Position numbers and translations under genes: made by a program. The notes under the pieces are model-generated. The model saw only the letters and a program-made list of their open reading frames with translations, was not told the DNA's origin and searched no databases. A stretch of 64,000 nucleotides of DNA. Origin: Protopterus annectens. Its lineage: Eukaryota; Chordata; Ceratodontiformes; Protopteridae. The stretch spans positions 16,315,292 through 16,379,291 of the forward strand of contig NC_056739.1 of the NCBI RefSeq assembly GCF_019279795.1. Reading direction: 5' to 3'. Numbering within the stretch: the stretch's first letter is position 1; every line of letters begins with the position of its first letter. Shown in pieces: positions 51,291 through 61,295 of this stretch.

Positions 51291-52746
51291 TGTGCAAGTG
51301 GCATTCGTCTGGTTGCCATGTGCCCTGGACAGTTCTGCCCTGATAATGCCCCCCCCACCCGATCAGGGAGGCGTCCGTTGTCAAAGTAGCAACCGGAGGG
51401 GACGGTACAAAAGGTCTTCCCAATAAGAGCTGAGGGGAAGACATCCACCACAGAAGATGATTTCTGCATGTTTGCGTGATCATAATGGTATGGGACATCG
51501 GAAGTTGCTGGTATGACCATTGTGTGAAGAGCATCCATTGAAGGATTCTCATGTGGAACCTGGCTAATGGAAGCAGAGGTATGGCAGCCGCCATAATCCC
51601 CAACACTTTCAGAACTAACCTGGCTTTGACTCTGTTGCTGCTGAAGAGGAGTGAGACCAGTTTGTGTATGTCTGCTATTCTCTGATGTGTTAGTCTCGCA
51701 GACATGTTGACTGTGTCTAGATTTGCCCCTATGAAGGTAATAGTACGACAAGGCGACAAAACAGACTTTTCGCAATTTACTGAAATGCCTAACTTTTGAC
51801 AAATGCGAAAGGTGTAGTCCCTGGCCATTGGGAGAAGATGCTTGGTGGGAGCTGTGAGGAGCCAGTCGTCCAAATATGGAAACACCTGGAATCCTTGACG
51901 TCTCAGGTGAGAAGCTACCACTGCCATGCATTTGGTAAACACCCGGGGGGCAGTGGTGAGACCAAAGGGCAGGGCCCTGAATTGAAAATGACTGGTTCCC
52001 AGCCTGAAGCGGAGGAATCTTCTGGAGCGTCTGTTCATTTTTATGTGATAGTACGCATCCTGAAGGTCTATAGAGCACATCCAGTTTCCCTTTCCCAAAA
52101 GGGGAAGGATGGACTGCAGTGTGACCATCCGAAATCTTGTTTTCTTGACTGACTTGTTCAAGATACTGAGATCCAAAATTGGTCTCCAGTCCCCTGTTTT
52201 CTTTGGAACTAAAAAGAACCTGGAGTAGATTCCGGATCCTTGCTGGTCTGCTGGAACTGGCTGAATTGCTCTTTTTGCAAGCAGCTTTGAAATTTCCAAA
52301 ACTGCAAGATCCCTTTGAGCGGGTGGAACATCTGGAAGGGATTTTTTTGATTGGTTTGGAATGCGAACGAAGGGAATGGAATATCCTTCGGAAATGATGG
52401 ACTGTACCCATTTGTCTTGAGTCAGGGATAGCCAGGCTTCTGGGTACAGTGACAATCTTCCCGACTGCCTCGAAGGTGGGCAGTCGGGCAACACCTCAGG
52501 GATGCTGAAAGGGCTTATCAGAGAAGGCTTCCCGATTGCCCTGGTTCTGCGGACCCCCCCTGCCTCTAGGGCGACGTCTACCATTGTTGTTCCCCCCTCT
52601 GCCTCTGGCGGGGAACCGACTCTGTGCGTCAGGCGAAGACCCTTGAGATTGTTTGCGGAACCACATTTTCCCACTTTTCTGGCCTTTGGGGTAAGGCCTA
52701 GAAGGAGTAGAAAAACGGACTCCGACGGCAGAAAGAGTCTTGCCAT
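50593..52746 (-). CDS. pol: RT - RNase H - Dam-like MT (ORF2) of element 7, intact 717-codon frame
   Basis: Copies element RNA into DNA, degrades the RNA strand, and carries a methyltransferase-like C-terminus. Residues 1-95 overlap the gag end in another phase, so the true start may be internal. Linker 98-165 (SLYPEAWLSLTQDKW). RT: PKKTGDWRPILDLS 181-194, motif A D227, YLDD 291-294. RNase H: D458, G-run residues WGG 464-466, E490, D515, D566. MT-like: CDLFATPQNSKC 597-608, FPPF 638-641, APYWPRQVWF 662-671. The 8-base C run at 51349-51356 keeps the RNase H frame here. No protease or DDE integrase is present, as usual for DIRS. Confidence 0.93.
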   Translation of the reverse strand: MARLFLPSESVFLLLLGLTPKARKVGKCGSANNLKGLRLTHRVGSPPEAEGGTTMVDVALEAGGVRRTRAIGKPSLISPFSIPEVLPDCPPSRQSGRLSLYPEAWLSLTQDKWVQSIISEGYSIPFVRIPNQSKKSLPDVPPAQRDLAVLEISKLLAKRAIQPVPADQQGSGIYSRFFLVPKKTGDWRPILDLSILNKSVKKTRFRMVTLQSILPLLGKGNWMCSIDLQDAYYHIKMNRRSRRFLRFRLGTSHFQFRALPFGLTTAPRVFTKCMAVVASHLRRQGFQVFPYLDDWLLTAPTKHLLPMARDYTFRICQKLGISVNCEKSVLSPCRTITFIGANLDTVNMSARLTHQRIADIHKLVSLLFSSNRVKARLVLKVLGIMAAAIPLLPLARFHMRILQWMLFTQWSYQQLPMSHTIMITQTCRNHLLWWMSSPQLLLGRPFVPSPPVATLTTDASLIGWGGHYQGRTVQGTWQPDECHLHINVLEMRAVLLALQALQDCLPLGTIAIQTDNMSVVWYINKQGGTRSYPLCREALRLWQWAISSQRFLIATHIPGKSNQIADKLSRAILMPHEWSLKDSVVREIFLKWGQPCCDLFATPQNSKCRDYFTLFPLAGQPSRDALVQVWPRGLLYAFPPFPLISQVIQKAIAQKACLILIAPYWPRQVWFPFLHHFLLEQPWHLDLVPDLLIHQSGQFHCSLPSLNLTAWFLLFQP

Positions 52747-54595
52747 CTGTCTCGCACCTAGTCAAGGTTTCTTTCACTTGAGGACCAAAGAGACCATCAA
52801 ACGGGGAATTAGTGAAAGACGTTTTAAAGGGGTCCGCAAAGTTGCATAGCCGCATCCAGGCATGCCTGCGTAAGGCCACACCTGTCCCTGCGGCCCTGCT
52901 CGCTCCATCAGCCGCATAAGAAAGGAGGCGCATGGAGGAGTTAGCTATGGAGTTCAGGGTAGCCAGCTGGGTGTTCATCTTGTCTTGAAAACCTGCAGCC
53001 GTAGGATCCTTCAACATGTCACTCGCTTCTTTGATCAAGTCTCTTTGAAGACGAGTAAAATGGCATAGGTAGTTCAGCGAACGCATAGCAAAAGTCGCTG
53101 ATGAGAACATCCGCTTCCCGTACCTGTCCATAGACCTAGATTCTTTGTTAGGGGGATGAACAGGCACTGAAGGATCAGCTAGTTCCTTCTTGGTGGCAGC
53201 AGCTACCACCATAGCATCCACAGAAACACCTTTTGTGAGAAATTGCTTGTCAGTTGGTGCTGTTATAAATTTGGAGGGTCTCCTGGGGGTAGGGTCCACT
53301 GAATCAGGAGCCGTCCAAGCCTTCTTTGCAACCACCTGCATGAGGGGATCAAGGGGGGGACACCCAGGAGGTGGAAGGGCGAGAGCCAAACGCCTCAAGA
53401 TACACAGATTCATCCTCCGAAGGGTTAAGGGCTGGCCAATTTCCCCTCTGTTTCAGGATCTCTAGAATGTCTGCGAAAGAGACATCTTCAGAAGGGGAAC
53501 GTGGGGAACCCTCGGAATCCTCTAAATCTGTGTCAGAGGTGACAGACTCAGGTGAGTCTATGTGCTTTCTCTTACACTTTCTCTTCCTAGGGGGCTCCCC
53601 TGCCAATTCAGGAAAGGCCTCGGAAGAGGATGAGATCCCCACAGGGGATTCTTGAGGAGCTTGCTCTCTGCGGTCTGGGATGAGGGAGTGAGTCGACATA
53701 ACCAAAGGCACCGATGTGGGAGGGGCGGACGGAGCCGACTGTGGAGTCGAACAAGGTTCCAACACACTCCGCATGACCTCGAATGCTCCCCTGTCAGGCA
53801 GAGCCAGAGGTCCCCGCTCTGAAAAGCTGAGAACCTCCCTCGGCACCGACAGAGATGGCTCCGAGGCCGATGTCGGAGCCGAACTCACCAGCGCCGAAGC
53901 ACCGAGAGGGAGAGGGGGGTCGGACAAGGGTCCGATGCCACTCACCCCCTCGGAGCCGACGAGGGAAGCCCGGCGCCGAGATTCGTCAAAAGAAGAAGAC
54001 GGAGCCGAAGACAAATGTATCGGCTCCGACGCTACCACAGTCTCGGTCCCGAGATGCCCCGGCTCCGAGCTCAAAGGAGTCGGAGGAGGAATATTTATTG
54101 GAACAAGATGAGGCATCGACTGATGAGTCGGACTCTGGAGCATTTGGGCCAGTGCCTCGGACTTCAAAAGTCTACTCACTACCCTCTGGAGGTCGTGATC
54201 CGAGAGCCTCGATGACCTGGAGGAGTGAGATCTATGGAGGAAACCACGGATACTGCAGTCAAAGACTCATCGGCTCCAGCCGGAGCCGATGAAGCAGTAG
54301 GCTTCGAAGCCTTAGGCCTCGACTCTGAAACTGGAGTCGAGGTCTTAGAAGCCTTAGAAGGTTTCCCCGATGACACAGAAAGGGAACCTTCAGGCTTAAT
54401 TAAACCCCTCAAAATGAGTTTATTTTTTCTCTCCTGCAGGACTCTAGGGCTGAAGCCGTGGCATACAGCACAAGAGTCCTGCAGGTGTAAAGGTCCCAGG
54501 CAATACACACAAGAAGTGTGACCGTCTGTCAGAGACATTTTCTGACAGCACGAGTCACACTTCTTGAAGCCTGAGACCTTTGTATCCTTGGACAT
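52496..54595 (-). pseudogene. gag: Gag (ORF1) of element 7, two frameshifts
   Basis: Start MSKDTKVSGFKKC at 54595-54593. Frame 54179-54595 has the zinc region (CDSCCQKM, CVYCLG, H, CAVCH) and a SAPAGAD unit. Frame 53349-54179 has the Ser/Pro centre and RKRKCKRKHIDSPESV. Frame 52496-53413 has the core (FSSATFAMRSLNYLCHFTRL, SYAADGASRAAGTGVALRR) and the RG tail (ARGRGGNNNGRRRPRGRGG), ending SDKPFQHP. FDG is followed directly by LFG, a small in-frame loss of SSx. Two frameshifts near 54230 and 53370. Overlaps ORF2 by about 250 bp. Confidence 0.87.
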
Positions 54596-54941
54596 ATTCA
54601 GGGAACCGAAGTGTAATCACACACAGAAAACACACACACACAGATTACACTAATAGGGTTCAAAGGGAATTATTTAAACTAAAGGTAAGTTAAATAAGAA
54701 CTCCCTAATTAAAACACATACACACCCTAAGGATAGGGAAGGAAGGGCCCGAAGGCCTTGGGAAAGAACTATAAGTTCTTTAGAAAAAAAGGGGGCTGGA
54801 TAAAAGGTAGAAGGGATAATAAGTCCACTACACTAAAGGGAAAGAAAAATACACAGAGCTAGCCTAAGTCTAAGAATTTAAACTAGTATAACTTTCACTA
54901 ACCTGGAGCCGGTAGAAAACACACCTCGATCGCTGTAGCGG

Positions 54942-55101
54942 CAAACGAGATCTGAGGTAACTCACGCCTAGCATTGTGGGATATAGGGGAAGCCTCGAGC
55001 CGGTGGAACCAACTCTCGAGCTTTTAGAGTGGCCGAGTCGGAGCCGAGGTCGGCTCCGAACCCATCCAGCAAGAATGAAGGCGAGATAGACAACTTAACA
55101 T
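54942..55101 (-). repeat. 5' ITR of element 7
   Basis: Starts CAAACGAGATCTGAGGTAAC, ends GACAACTTAACAT. Pairs with 49043-49230. Confidence 0.93.
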
Positions 55102-55261
55102 CCAACGTTTCTTCCTACCTTTCTGGTTGCTAGAGAAGGTCCTCTGAGGGCTAGAAAATTTGATAACTGTGGCAGGCAGGGTCTTATTATCTTGTTCACT
55201 TTTCGAAAGTGACTCTCTCACTTTTGGACTAAAGAGTGCTGATCTATTGCAAGGGGGTGTG
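55102..55261 (-). pseudogene. Gag fragment of old copy F4
   Basis: The minus-strand frame reads SALFSPKVRESLSKSEQDNK and FSSPQRTFSSNQKGRKKRW, matching FDGSALFGKTVRETLVQSEK and FSGPQQSFSKNQKGPKKMW of element 3 gag. Continuity with 48380-49042 across element 7 is clear. Homology stops at about 55261. Confidence 0.7.
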
Positions 55262-55629
55262 ATGCCCATCACTGTTACCAATATGTGACATCCCCATGCT
55301 GGACCAGTAATCATGGAGCCTGAATTCTCACCACTGACACTGGAGAAGAATGTACACTTGGAATACAAATGGATATACTCAGTATTACCAGATGCAGACC
55401 TCTCTGCATCAAGCACAATTTCCCTTAAGAGCACACGGGGAACACACACAGCCTGGGATCTAGATGTCTCTGTCTCTCTCCAGGTCCCTAGCCCCACTGG
55501 TACAGCTGTAGGGTTAGGTCCTCAGCAGAGTATCCAAGCCAAGTTCTGCCGCACTCTCTCTGTGAACCCAGTGCTTCATTTTCCAGCTGAAAAGTAGCTG
55601 ACACACACACATTATGAGATTTGATTCTT

Positions 55630-55632
<3 letters not shown>

Positions 55633-55704
<72 letters not shown>
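55633..55704. repeat. (AC)n microsatellite, about 36 units
   Basis: Uninterrupted AC dinucleotide run; a shorter ACACACACAC lies at about 55602-55611. Confidence 0.97.
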
Positions 55705-55706
<2 letters not shown>

Positions 55707-56717
55707 GGGAAAGGCTGGCACAGATTTACCTGCTTTGTCCCCTTCTGCCCAGAGTACAAGGTAGTTATCACTGCCACCAGACACTCCAAAATCAGCTACA
55801 CTAAGGCCCTTAACAAAGGGTATCCAATTATACTCTGCAATATTAATACTAATACAAATAATAGTACTTGACCACGACAGCTAGGCCTTCTGAAGTGGCC
55901 CACACAGTGTCACCAAATAAATGTAAGTACTCTCAAAGGTTAGATACTTTCTACAAGAACCAGTCATAATAGAAGCTTTAAATATATTTAATAATAAGAA
56001 CATGAAAATACTGAATATATATTCACAGTAAACCATAGAGTTCAGATCGCAGGAAATATTGAAAAGAACACTGATGGATAGACTCAGACAAATGAAGAAA
56101 AACAATATCTAAACTAAGCTTCACTAGATTCCTGACTAATCTAAAAGAATTACTGTTCCCTAGTTAAGTTACTCACTATCACAAGGCAAGATGCTGTGGA
56201 TGAGGGTATTTCTAGTCAGGTTCCCCAAAATAGAATACTCAATACTCAGATTTCTCTTTTTACTACCTAAAATATAATTTCCAAGAGGGCTGTCAGAATG
56301 ACCTCTTCTGGTCACCTGACTCTAGATTCTCACAGTATTTCCCTTTGAAGCTGAGAAAGGAATTTAGCATAGATGGCTACAATACACATCTAAATGTTTA
56401 CGGCAGTGCCTGGGGCTTCTCCTCTTTTTTACTGAGCTAATGAACAAAGGCTTTTCCACAGACCTAGCATCTCCAGTCCTATTCAACACTGTAGGGTGCT
56501 GTTTTAATGGTTTAACGGCTCATTTACATTTACATTATTTTTCTTAAAGTAAGCTAGCTGTTAACATTTAATTCAGTTGCAATAATGTGTACATTTCTTT
56601 TCATTCCAGCAGGATGCAGTGTTGATACATTTTAACACAAGCAAAGCTCACAAATACGTTTTCAGCATAAGCATCTGTAAAAATCAGTTTGATATACAAA
56701 TGAGACACAGTTCTAAT

Positions 56718-57024
56718 CATACCTCTCAACTGTACATATTTTTGCAGAATGTCCAGATTTTTGCCTTGTATTTTTGGTCCATTTTTCATAAAATTGTGGC
56801 TTTCTGGCAAATTAGTGGCAAATCATTAAAGATTGAAGTGAGAAAATAATGACAGACATTTGAGTTTTAGACTTCATACCCTTCAGAAAATTCACGCTAA
56901 TGCAAAACCTGTCATTCCATCAACTTTCTAAGTTTATAAGAGCAATATTTAAAATGTGTCCCTATTTGCACCACTTTTTTATGACTTTGTCCAGATTTCT
57001 TACTATAAGAGGTTGAGCAGTATG
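56718..57024. mobile_element. MITE-like element with 8-bp duplication (hAT type)
   Basis: 307 bp flanked by the exact 8-bp repeat GTTCTAAT (56710-56717 and 57025-57032). The ends are imperfect inverted repeats: CATACCTCTCAACT at the left against CATACTGCTCAACC from the right, 11 of 14 matching. No coding capacity. An 8-bp duplication is typical of hAT transposons, so it is best read as a non-autonomous hAT element. Confidence 0.65.
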
Positions 57025-57186
57025 GTTCTAATACATTTGTAACACATGCACCTTATATAAATCAGTTTGATATGCAAAGGACATATCATTCTTTACAAAA
57101 CTCCAGCTGGCTATGCTGGCACTTGCCATATCATAGGGGCATTGATGAATGACATCTTGAAATACCATATAAAAATCACAAAACTT

Positions 57187-57372
57187 TTAGTTATGTACTT
57201 ACCATAACTTTAGATGTTTGGGATCCATCTCACCTACATTCTGTACTGATGGGTTCGGAGCCGATCCTCGGCTCCGACTCGGCACGCTATACTATAGAGC
57301 TAAGTCTCTTATTGGCTGAGCTAATCTACATCCCAGGATGCACCACCACTGCTTCCCCAGATCTTGTTTGTC
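57187..57372 (-). repeat. 3' ITR of element 8 with extension
   Basis: Contains GGAGCCGATCCTCGGCTCCG and pairs with 63267-63401, which lacks this hairpin. Confidence 0.88.
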
Positions 57373-57500
57373 TGCACACATGCACACACACATAGACTGT
57401 TGATATAACATTGCCAGATGTTTCAAGATGAAACAGCTGAACTCGAACTGTCCGGTCTCTTCTGATCTCCAAGGCAGGGGGAAAGAGGGTGGGTTATTAG

Positions 57501-57602
57501 GAATGTAGGCGAGATGGATCCCAAATATCTAAAGTTATGGTAAGTACATAACTAAAAGATGTTATGTGATCCTATCTCGCCTACATTCTGTACTGATGGG
57601 AC
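57501..57602 (-). repeat. Internal complementary region of element 8
   Basis: GTTATGGTAAGTACATAACT, then AAAAG, then ATGTTATGTGATCCTATCTC. The centre AAG is the complement of the flanking CTT. Confidence 0.9.
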
Positions 57603-57632
57603 AGCATCCCTAGCACCTGATTCCTGGGTGGC

Positions 57633-59708
57633 TCACTGGAAAACACTCCTGAGAACTGCGGAACCGAAGGAAGCTCGCCCCCGAGATGCCACATCCAATT
57701 TGTAATGAGAAATGAACGTGTGAGGAGAGGACCATGTAGCCGCAGCATAAATGTCACTAATGGCAAGCTTAGAATGAAAGGCTGTCGAAGTAGCCATAGC
57801 CTTTGTAGAATGAGCTTTTACTGTGGTTGTAAGCTCTTTATTGGAAAGGAAGTACGTATGACTGATACAGTCTCTGATCCACTTGGCAATAGTGACCTTC
57901 GTGACGGCTTTGCCCAATTTATTGTCCGAAAAAAACACAAACAACTGATCTGTTTTCCGTGTTTGGTGCGTCCTATCCAAATAGAAACACAATTGCCTGT
58001 GAACATCCAATGTGTGGAAGATGTATTCCGCTCTGTTTGAGTACTTTGTTAAGAAAACTGGAAGTTCCAAAGACTGTTGCAGACAAAAACTAGAACAAAC
58101 CTTAGGAACAAAGGATGGATTAGGCCTGAGGGATACTCTATCCTTGTGAAAAACCAGGTACGGTGGTTTGAAACATACGGCTTGAAGTTCCGAAACTCTT
58201 CTGGCTGATGTAAGTGCAACCAAAAAAGCAGTCTTCCAAGAAAGAAATTTCAAGTCACAAGTTGCTGCCGGTTCGAAGGGGGAAGAGGTCAAAGCACCTA
58301 ACACCACATTAAGATCCCACGGTGGAGCGGGATGAGAAATCGGAGGTCGTAGCAGCCCAGCACCTTTCATGAAGGCTTTACACAGTTTGTTGCTCATCAA
58401 AGGAGGGTCTATAGTTTCATGAAAATTGGAAATAGCTGCCAATTGAACGTTGATGGTAGAGACCGAAGAACCTTGATTGAACAGAGAAGCTAAAAACTTC
58501 AGAACCTCTGACACCGGGACAGTTATGGGATCTAATCCCCGGAGTTGGGCCCAAATAGCAAATCGCTTCCATTTGCTGTTATACATTTTTTTAGTAGAAG
58601 TCTTGTGGGCCGAGGACAAGATATGTATGACTTCCGGGTCCAAAGCATGGTTCCTGACTATGGTCGGAAGAGGAGGAGCCAAGCTGTTAACCTTAACGAG
58701 TGAAGGGACTGATGATGTTGTCCCGACTGATGGATCAAGAGGTCCGGAAATTGGTCCAGGAACCATGGATCGTCCAGTGCATATTTCCGAAGAAAGGGAA
58801 ACCAGACTTGACGAGGCCAGTATGGGGCAACTAAAATCATCTTGCTCTCCAAGTGAATCGCCTTCTGGATCACCCTGGGAAGAAGGGGAACAGGTGGAAA
58901 GGCGTACAGCAGGCCGGTGGGCCACTCTTGGACTAGGGCGTCCTTGGGAATCTCCCCCGGAACTGGGGTCAGAGAAAAGAACTGTTGGCATTTGGTGTTG
59001 AGGGGGGTTGCAAAAAGATCGCAACAAGGAGTTCCCCATCTTCTGAAAATCCGAGTTGCCACTCTGTCGTTCAGAGACCATTCGTGAGGGGAGAGAATAG
59101 TTCTGCTCAGTCTGTCGGCTATCACGTTGGATCTCCCTGGAATGAGTTGCTACCAGAAAACGATTGGTTGCAATCGCCCAATCCCATAAATGGCCTCTCT
59201 GCAAAGGGGGTAGGATCTGGTCCCTCCCTGCTTGTTCAGGTACCAGACTACTGACATGTTGTCGGACTGAATGGCAATCACGCCTGGGGGAAGGTAATCG
59301 TGTAGTGCTCACAGCGATAGAAGTACCGCCCTCATTTCTAGTATGTTGATGTGGAGGAGACTCTCGTCGGGATGCCACTTGCCTTGGACCGACCTGCCCA
59401 GGTAATGACCCCCCCCACCCCATCTGGGAGGCGTCCGTAGTCAAGGTGGCCACTGGAGGTGGTGGAACAAAGGGTCGCCCCTGATCTAGGTTGGAGGAAA
59501 GAAGCCACCAACGAAGGTCCCGTTTGCACGTCTCCGTGATCGGAATGAGATGATTGAGAGGGAGATCCTGATAAGACCACTGGACTGACAGGAGCCACTG
59601 GAGAATCCTCATATGTAACCTTGCCAAGGGGACTAGGAGAACGGTGGCCGACATGGAACCTAACAGTTGTAGGACCATCCTGGCTGGGGCTTGGCGTTTG
59701 AGAAGCAA
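57633..59708 (-). CDS. Tyrosine recombinase (ORF3) of element 8, 691-codon frame fused to RT end
   Basis: The frame starts with RT thumb and RNase H sequence (MLLKRQAPARMVLQLLGSMS, TLTTDASQMGWGG). At an 8-base G run followed by T (59408-59416) it enters the ORF3 frame and runs unbroken to the end of the recombinase: KMYNSKWKRFAIWAQLRGLD, TSARRVSELQAVCFKPPY, VHRQLCFYLDRTHQTRKTDQ, HSTKAMATS, ISHYKLDVASRG. This is the only copy whose whole recombinase domain and overlap lie in one frame, but the HxxR motif is HSTK, so the second catalytic arginine is lysine. Activity is therefore doubtful. The frame is in phase with 59712-61295 upstream, separated by one TGA. Confidence 0.87.
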   Translation of the reverse strand: MLLKRQAPARMVLQLLGSMSATVLLVPLARLHMRILQWLLSVQWSYQDLPLNHLIPITETCKRDLRWWLLSSNLDQGRPFVPPPPVATLTTDASQMGWGGSLPGQVGPRQVASRRESPPHQHTRNEGGTSIAVSTTRLPSPRRDCHSVRQHVSSLVPEQAGRDQILPPLQRGHLWDWAIATNRFLVATHSREIQRDSRQTEQNYSLPSRMVSERQSGNSDFQKMGNSLLRSFCNPPQHQMPTVLFSDPSSGGDSQGRPSPRVAHRPAVRLSTCSPSSQGDPEGDSLGEQDDFSCPILASSSLVSLSSEICTGRSMVPGPISGPLDPSVGTTSSVPSLVKVNSLAPPLPTIVRNHALDPEVIHILSSAHKTSTKKMYNSKWKRFAIWAQLRGLDPITVPVSEVLKFLASLFNQGSSVSTINVQLAAISNFHETIDPPLMSNKLCKAFMKGAGLLRPPISHPAPPWDLNVVLGALTSSPFEPAATCDLKFLSWKTAFLVALTSARRVSELQAVCFKPPYLVFHKDRVSLRPNPSFVPKVCSSFCLQQSLELPVFLTKYSNRAEYIFHTLDVHRQLCFYLDRTHQTRKTDQLFVFFSDNKLGKAVTKVTIAKWIRDCISHTYFLSNKELTTTVKAHSTKAMATSTAFHSKLAISDIYAAATWSSPHTFISHYKLDVASRGRASFGSAVLRSVFQ
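58658..59400 (-). pseudogene. pol: RNase H end and Dam-like MT of element 8
   Basis: Frame 58658-59125 (155 codons) reads MIADRLSRTILSPHEWSLND, CDLFATPLNTKC, DALVQEWPTGLLYAFPPVPL and APYWPRQVWF. The RNase H middle (59130-59400) is in other frames with a short loss near 59150 (ATHIPGK region reads ATHSREIQ in the ORF3 phase). Motif IV reads FPPV. Confidence 0.75.
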
Positions 59709-59711
59709 GGC

Positions 59712-61295
59712 TCAAACTTGAGACTGTAATGTTTCTATCCTCTCTGTAGGAAGATAGACCCGCATTTGCTTTGAGTCTATCTCTACTCCGATAAACCGTA
59801 TGCGCTGAGATGGCAGCAACACAGACTTTGCCCAATTGAAGGTGATTCCTAGGGAGTTGCCTAAAGAAATAGTGGCTGCTACATTTTGTAAGAGTAGACG
59901 CCTGGAGGTGGCAGTTAGGAGCCAGTCGTCTAGGTATGGAAACACCTGGAATCCTAGACTTCTCAGGTGAGCAGTCACCACCGCCAAACATTTGGTGAAC
60001 ACCCTGGGGGCTGTGGTGAGACCAAAGGGCAGTGCACGGAACTGGAAATGACTGTCTCCCAGGCTGAAGCGCAAGTGTCTCCTGGACGCCTGATCTATCA
60101 GGATGTGATAATAGGCGTCCTTGAGATCTATGGAGCACATCCAAACACCTTTCTCCAGCAGCGGGAGAATGGATTGTAAGGTGACCATCCAGAACTTGGA
60201 CTTCTTGACAGATCGGTTTAGTTTGCTGAGATCCAAAATGGGCCTCAAGTCCCCGGTCTTTTTTGGCACCAAAAAGAATCTTGAGTAAGTCCCTAATCCG
60301 GTCTGGCCTTCGGGGACCGGTTGGATGACTCCTTTTTGAAGCAGCTTTGCGATTTTGATGGCTGTGAGATCCCGTTGACTGGGTGGTGGGTCCGGGATTT
60401 TCCGGGATGGTGGGGGGGGCTGAGAAAAAGGGATGGTGTAACCTCCAGCGATGATTCGGAGCACCCATCGGTCCTGGGTGATGCTCTCCCAGGCCTTTAG
60501 GTGCATCGAAAAACGACCCCCGACTGGCTCCGGAGCTGTACAGTCGGGCAATCCTTCAGGGATGCTGGAAGGTTGAAGAACCACGAAAGGACTCGCGGTC
60601 TCCAGTGTTGCGGGGGCCTCTGCCGCCTCTGGGACGGCGTCTTCCTGAAAAATTTCCCCCTCCTCTGCCTCTAGAAGGGGGATCGCCCTGCTGTGAGGAG
60701 TAAGCCTTTTGAGATTTATGGAACCACATCTCCCCCCCCCTCTAGCCTTGGGATAGGGCCTGAAGGGAGTGGAAAACCGTGCTCCTACGGCAGTCAAGGT
60801 CTTACCTTCCTGTTCACAGCAGGTCAAGGTGTCCTTTACCTTGGGTCCAAAAAGAGAGGACCCATCAAAGGGAGCGTCGGCAAAGGAAGACTTGAAGGCT
60901 TCCGCAAAGTGACACAGACGAAGCCAGGCTCGTCTCCGTAGAGCAACACCTGTTGCTGCCGCTCTACTCGCCCCCTCGGCTGCATACGAAATGAGCCTCA
61001 TGGACGAGTTCGATAATGATGATAAGGTAGCCAGCTGAGAGCTAACCGTCTGGGCCAACTGCTCAGATAGGTTACCAGAGAGGGTATCTGAAAGTTCCTT
61101 GACCAGATCCCTCTGAAGTCTGGTGAAGTCTGTCAGATAATTCAGAGACCTTAAAGTAAAGGCTGCTGAAGTAAGGGTGCACTTCCTGTACCGATCCATG
61201 CTCCTGGATTCTTTATTAGGAGGATGGACGGACGTAGACGCCTCTGCCACATCTTGTTGGGTAGCAGATGCCACCACCAGGGCATCTACAGCCAC
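59712..61295 (-). pseudogene. Gag core to RT continuous frame of element 8 (527 codons, ends TGA)
   Basis: The frame starts in the gag core (DALVVASATQQDVAEASTSV, SAAFTLRSLNYLTDFTRLQR, SYAAEGASRAAATGVALRRR, FDGSSLFGPKVKDTL). A small indel near the PYPKARGGG segment (about 60750) puts it in the pol phase. It then reads the linker (LKAWESITQDRWVLRIIAGG) and RT (CSIDLKDAYYH, YLDDWLLTATSR) and ends at TGA 59714-59712. The next codons are in the same phase as the recombinase frame. So gag-RT-YR share one phase from 61295 to 57633 with a single stop. The RG-rich gag tail is lost to the shift. Confidence 0.83.

Larger units (their letters stand above)
49043..55101 (-). mobile_element. DIRS-like retrotransposon, element 7
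   Basis: Complete, about 6.06 kb, inserted in the gag tail of F4. It carries the only uninterrupted RT-RH-MT frame. Triplet 49040-49042 (ata) matches the ICR centre. The leader 54596-54941 contains CACACA and no gene. Confidence 0.95.
55262..57186. other. Unassigned insert within F4 (microsatellite, MITE, unknown repeat)
   Basis: About 1.9 kb between the F4 gag fragment and element 8. F4 gag resumes only after element 8, so this stretch is probably another insertion or an internal replacement. It contains an AC microsatellite (55633-55704) and a MITE-like element (56718-57024). A plus-strand frame at 55313-55597 (94 codons) has no recognised motif. The rest is A+T-rich without recognised genes. 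The direct repeat AAATCAGTTTGATATxCAAA occurs on both sides of the MITE (about 56683 and 57060). Confidence 0.5.

Noticed and set aside
55313..55597. 94-codon plus-strand frame in the unassigned insert
   Set aside because: No recognisable motif, ends in low-complexity sequence, and no supporting context; mentioned only as a visible open frame.
55514..55789. Minus-strand frame rich in Cys-Val repeats
   Set aside because: It is only the translation of the AC microsatellite.
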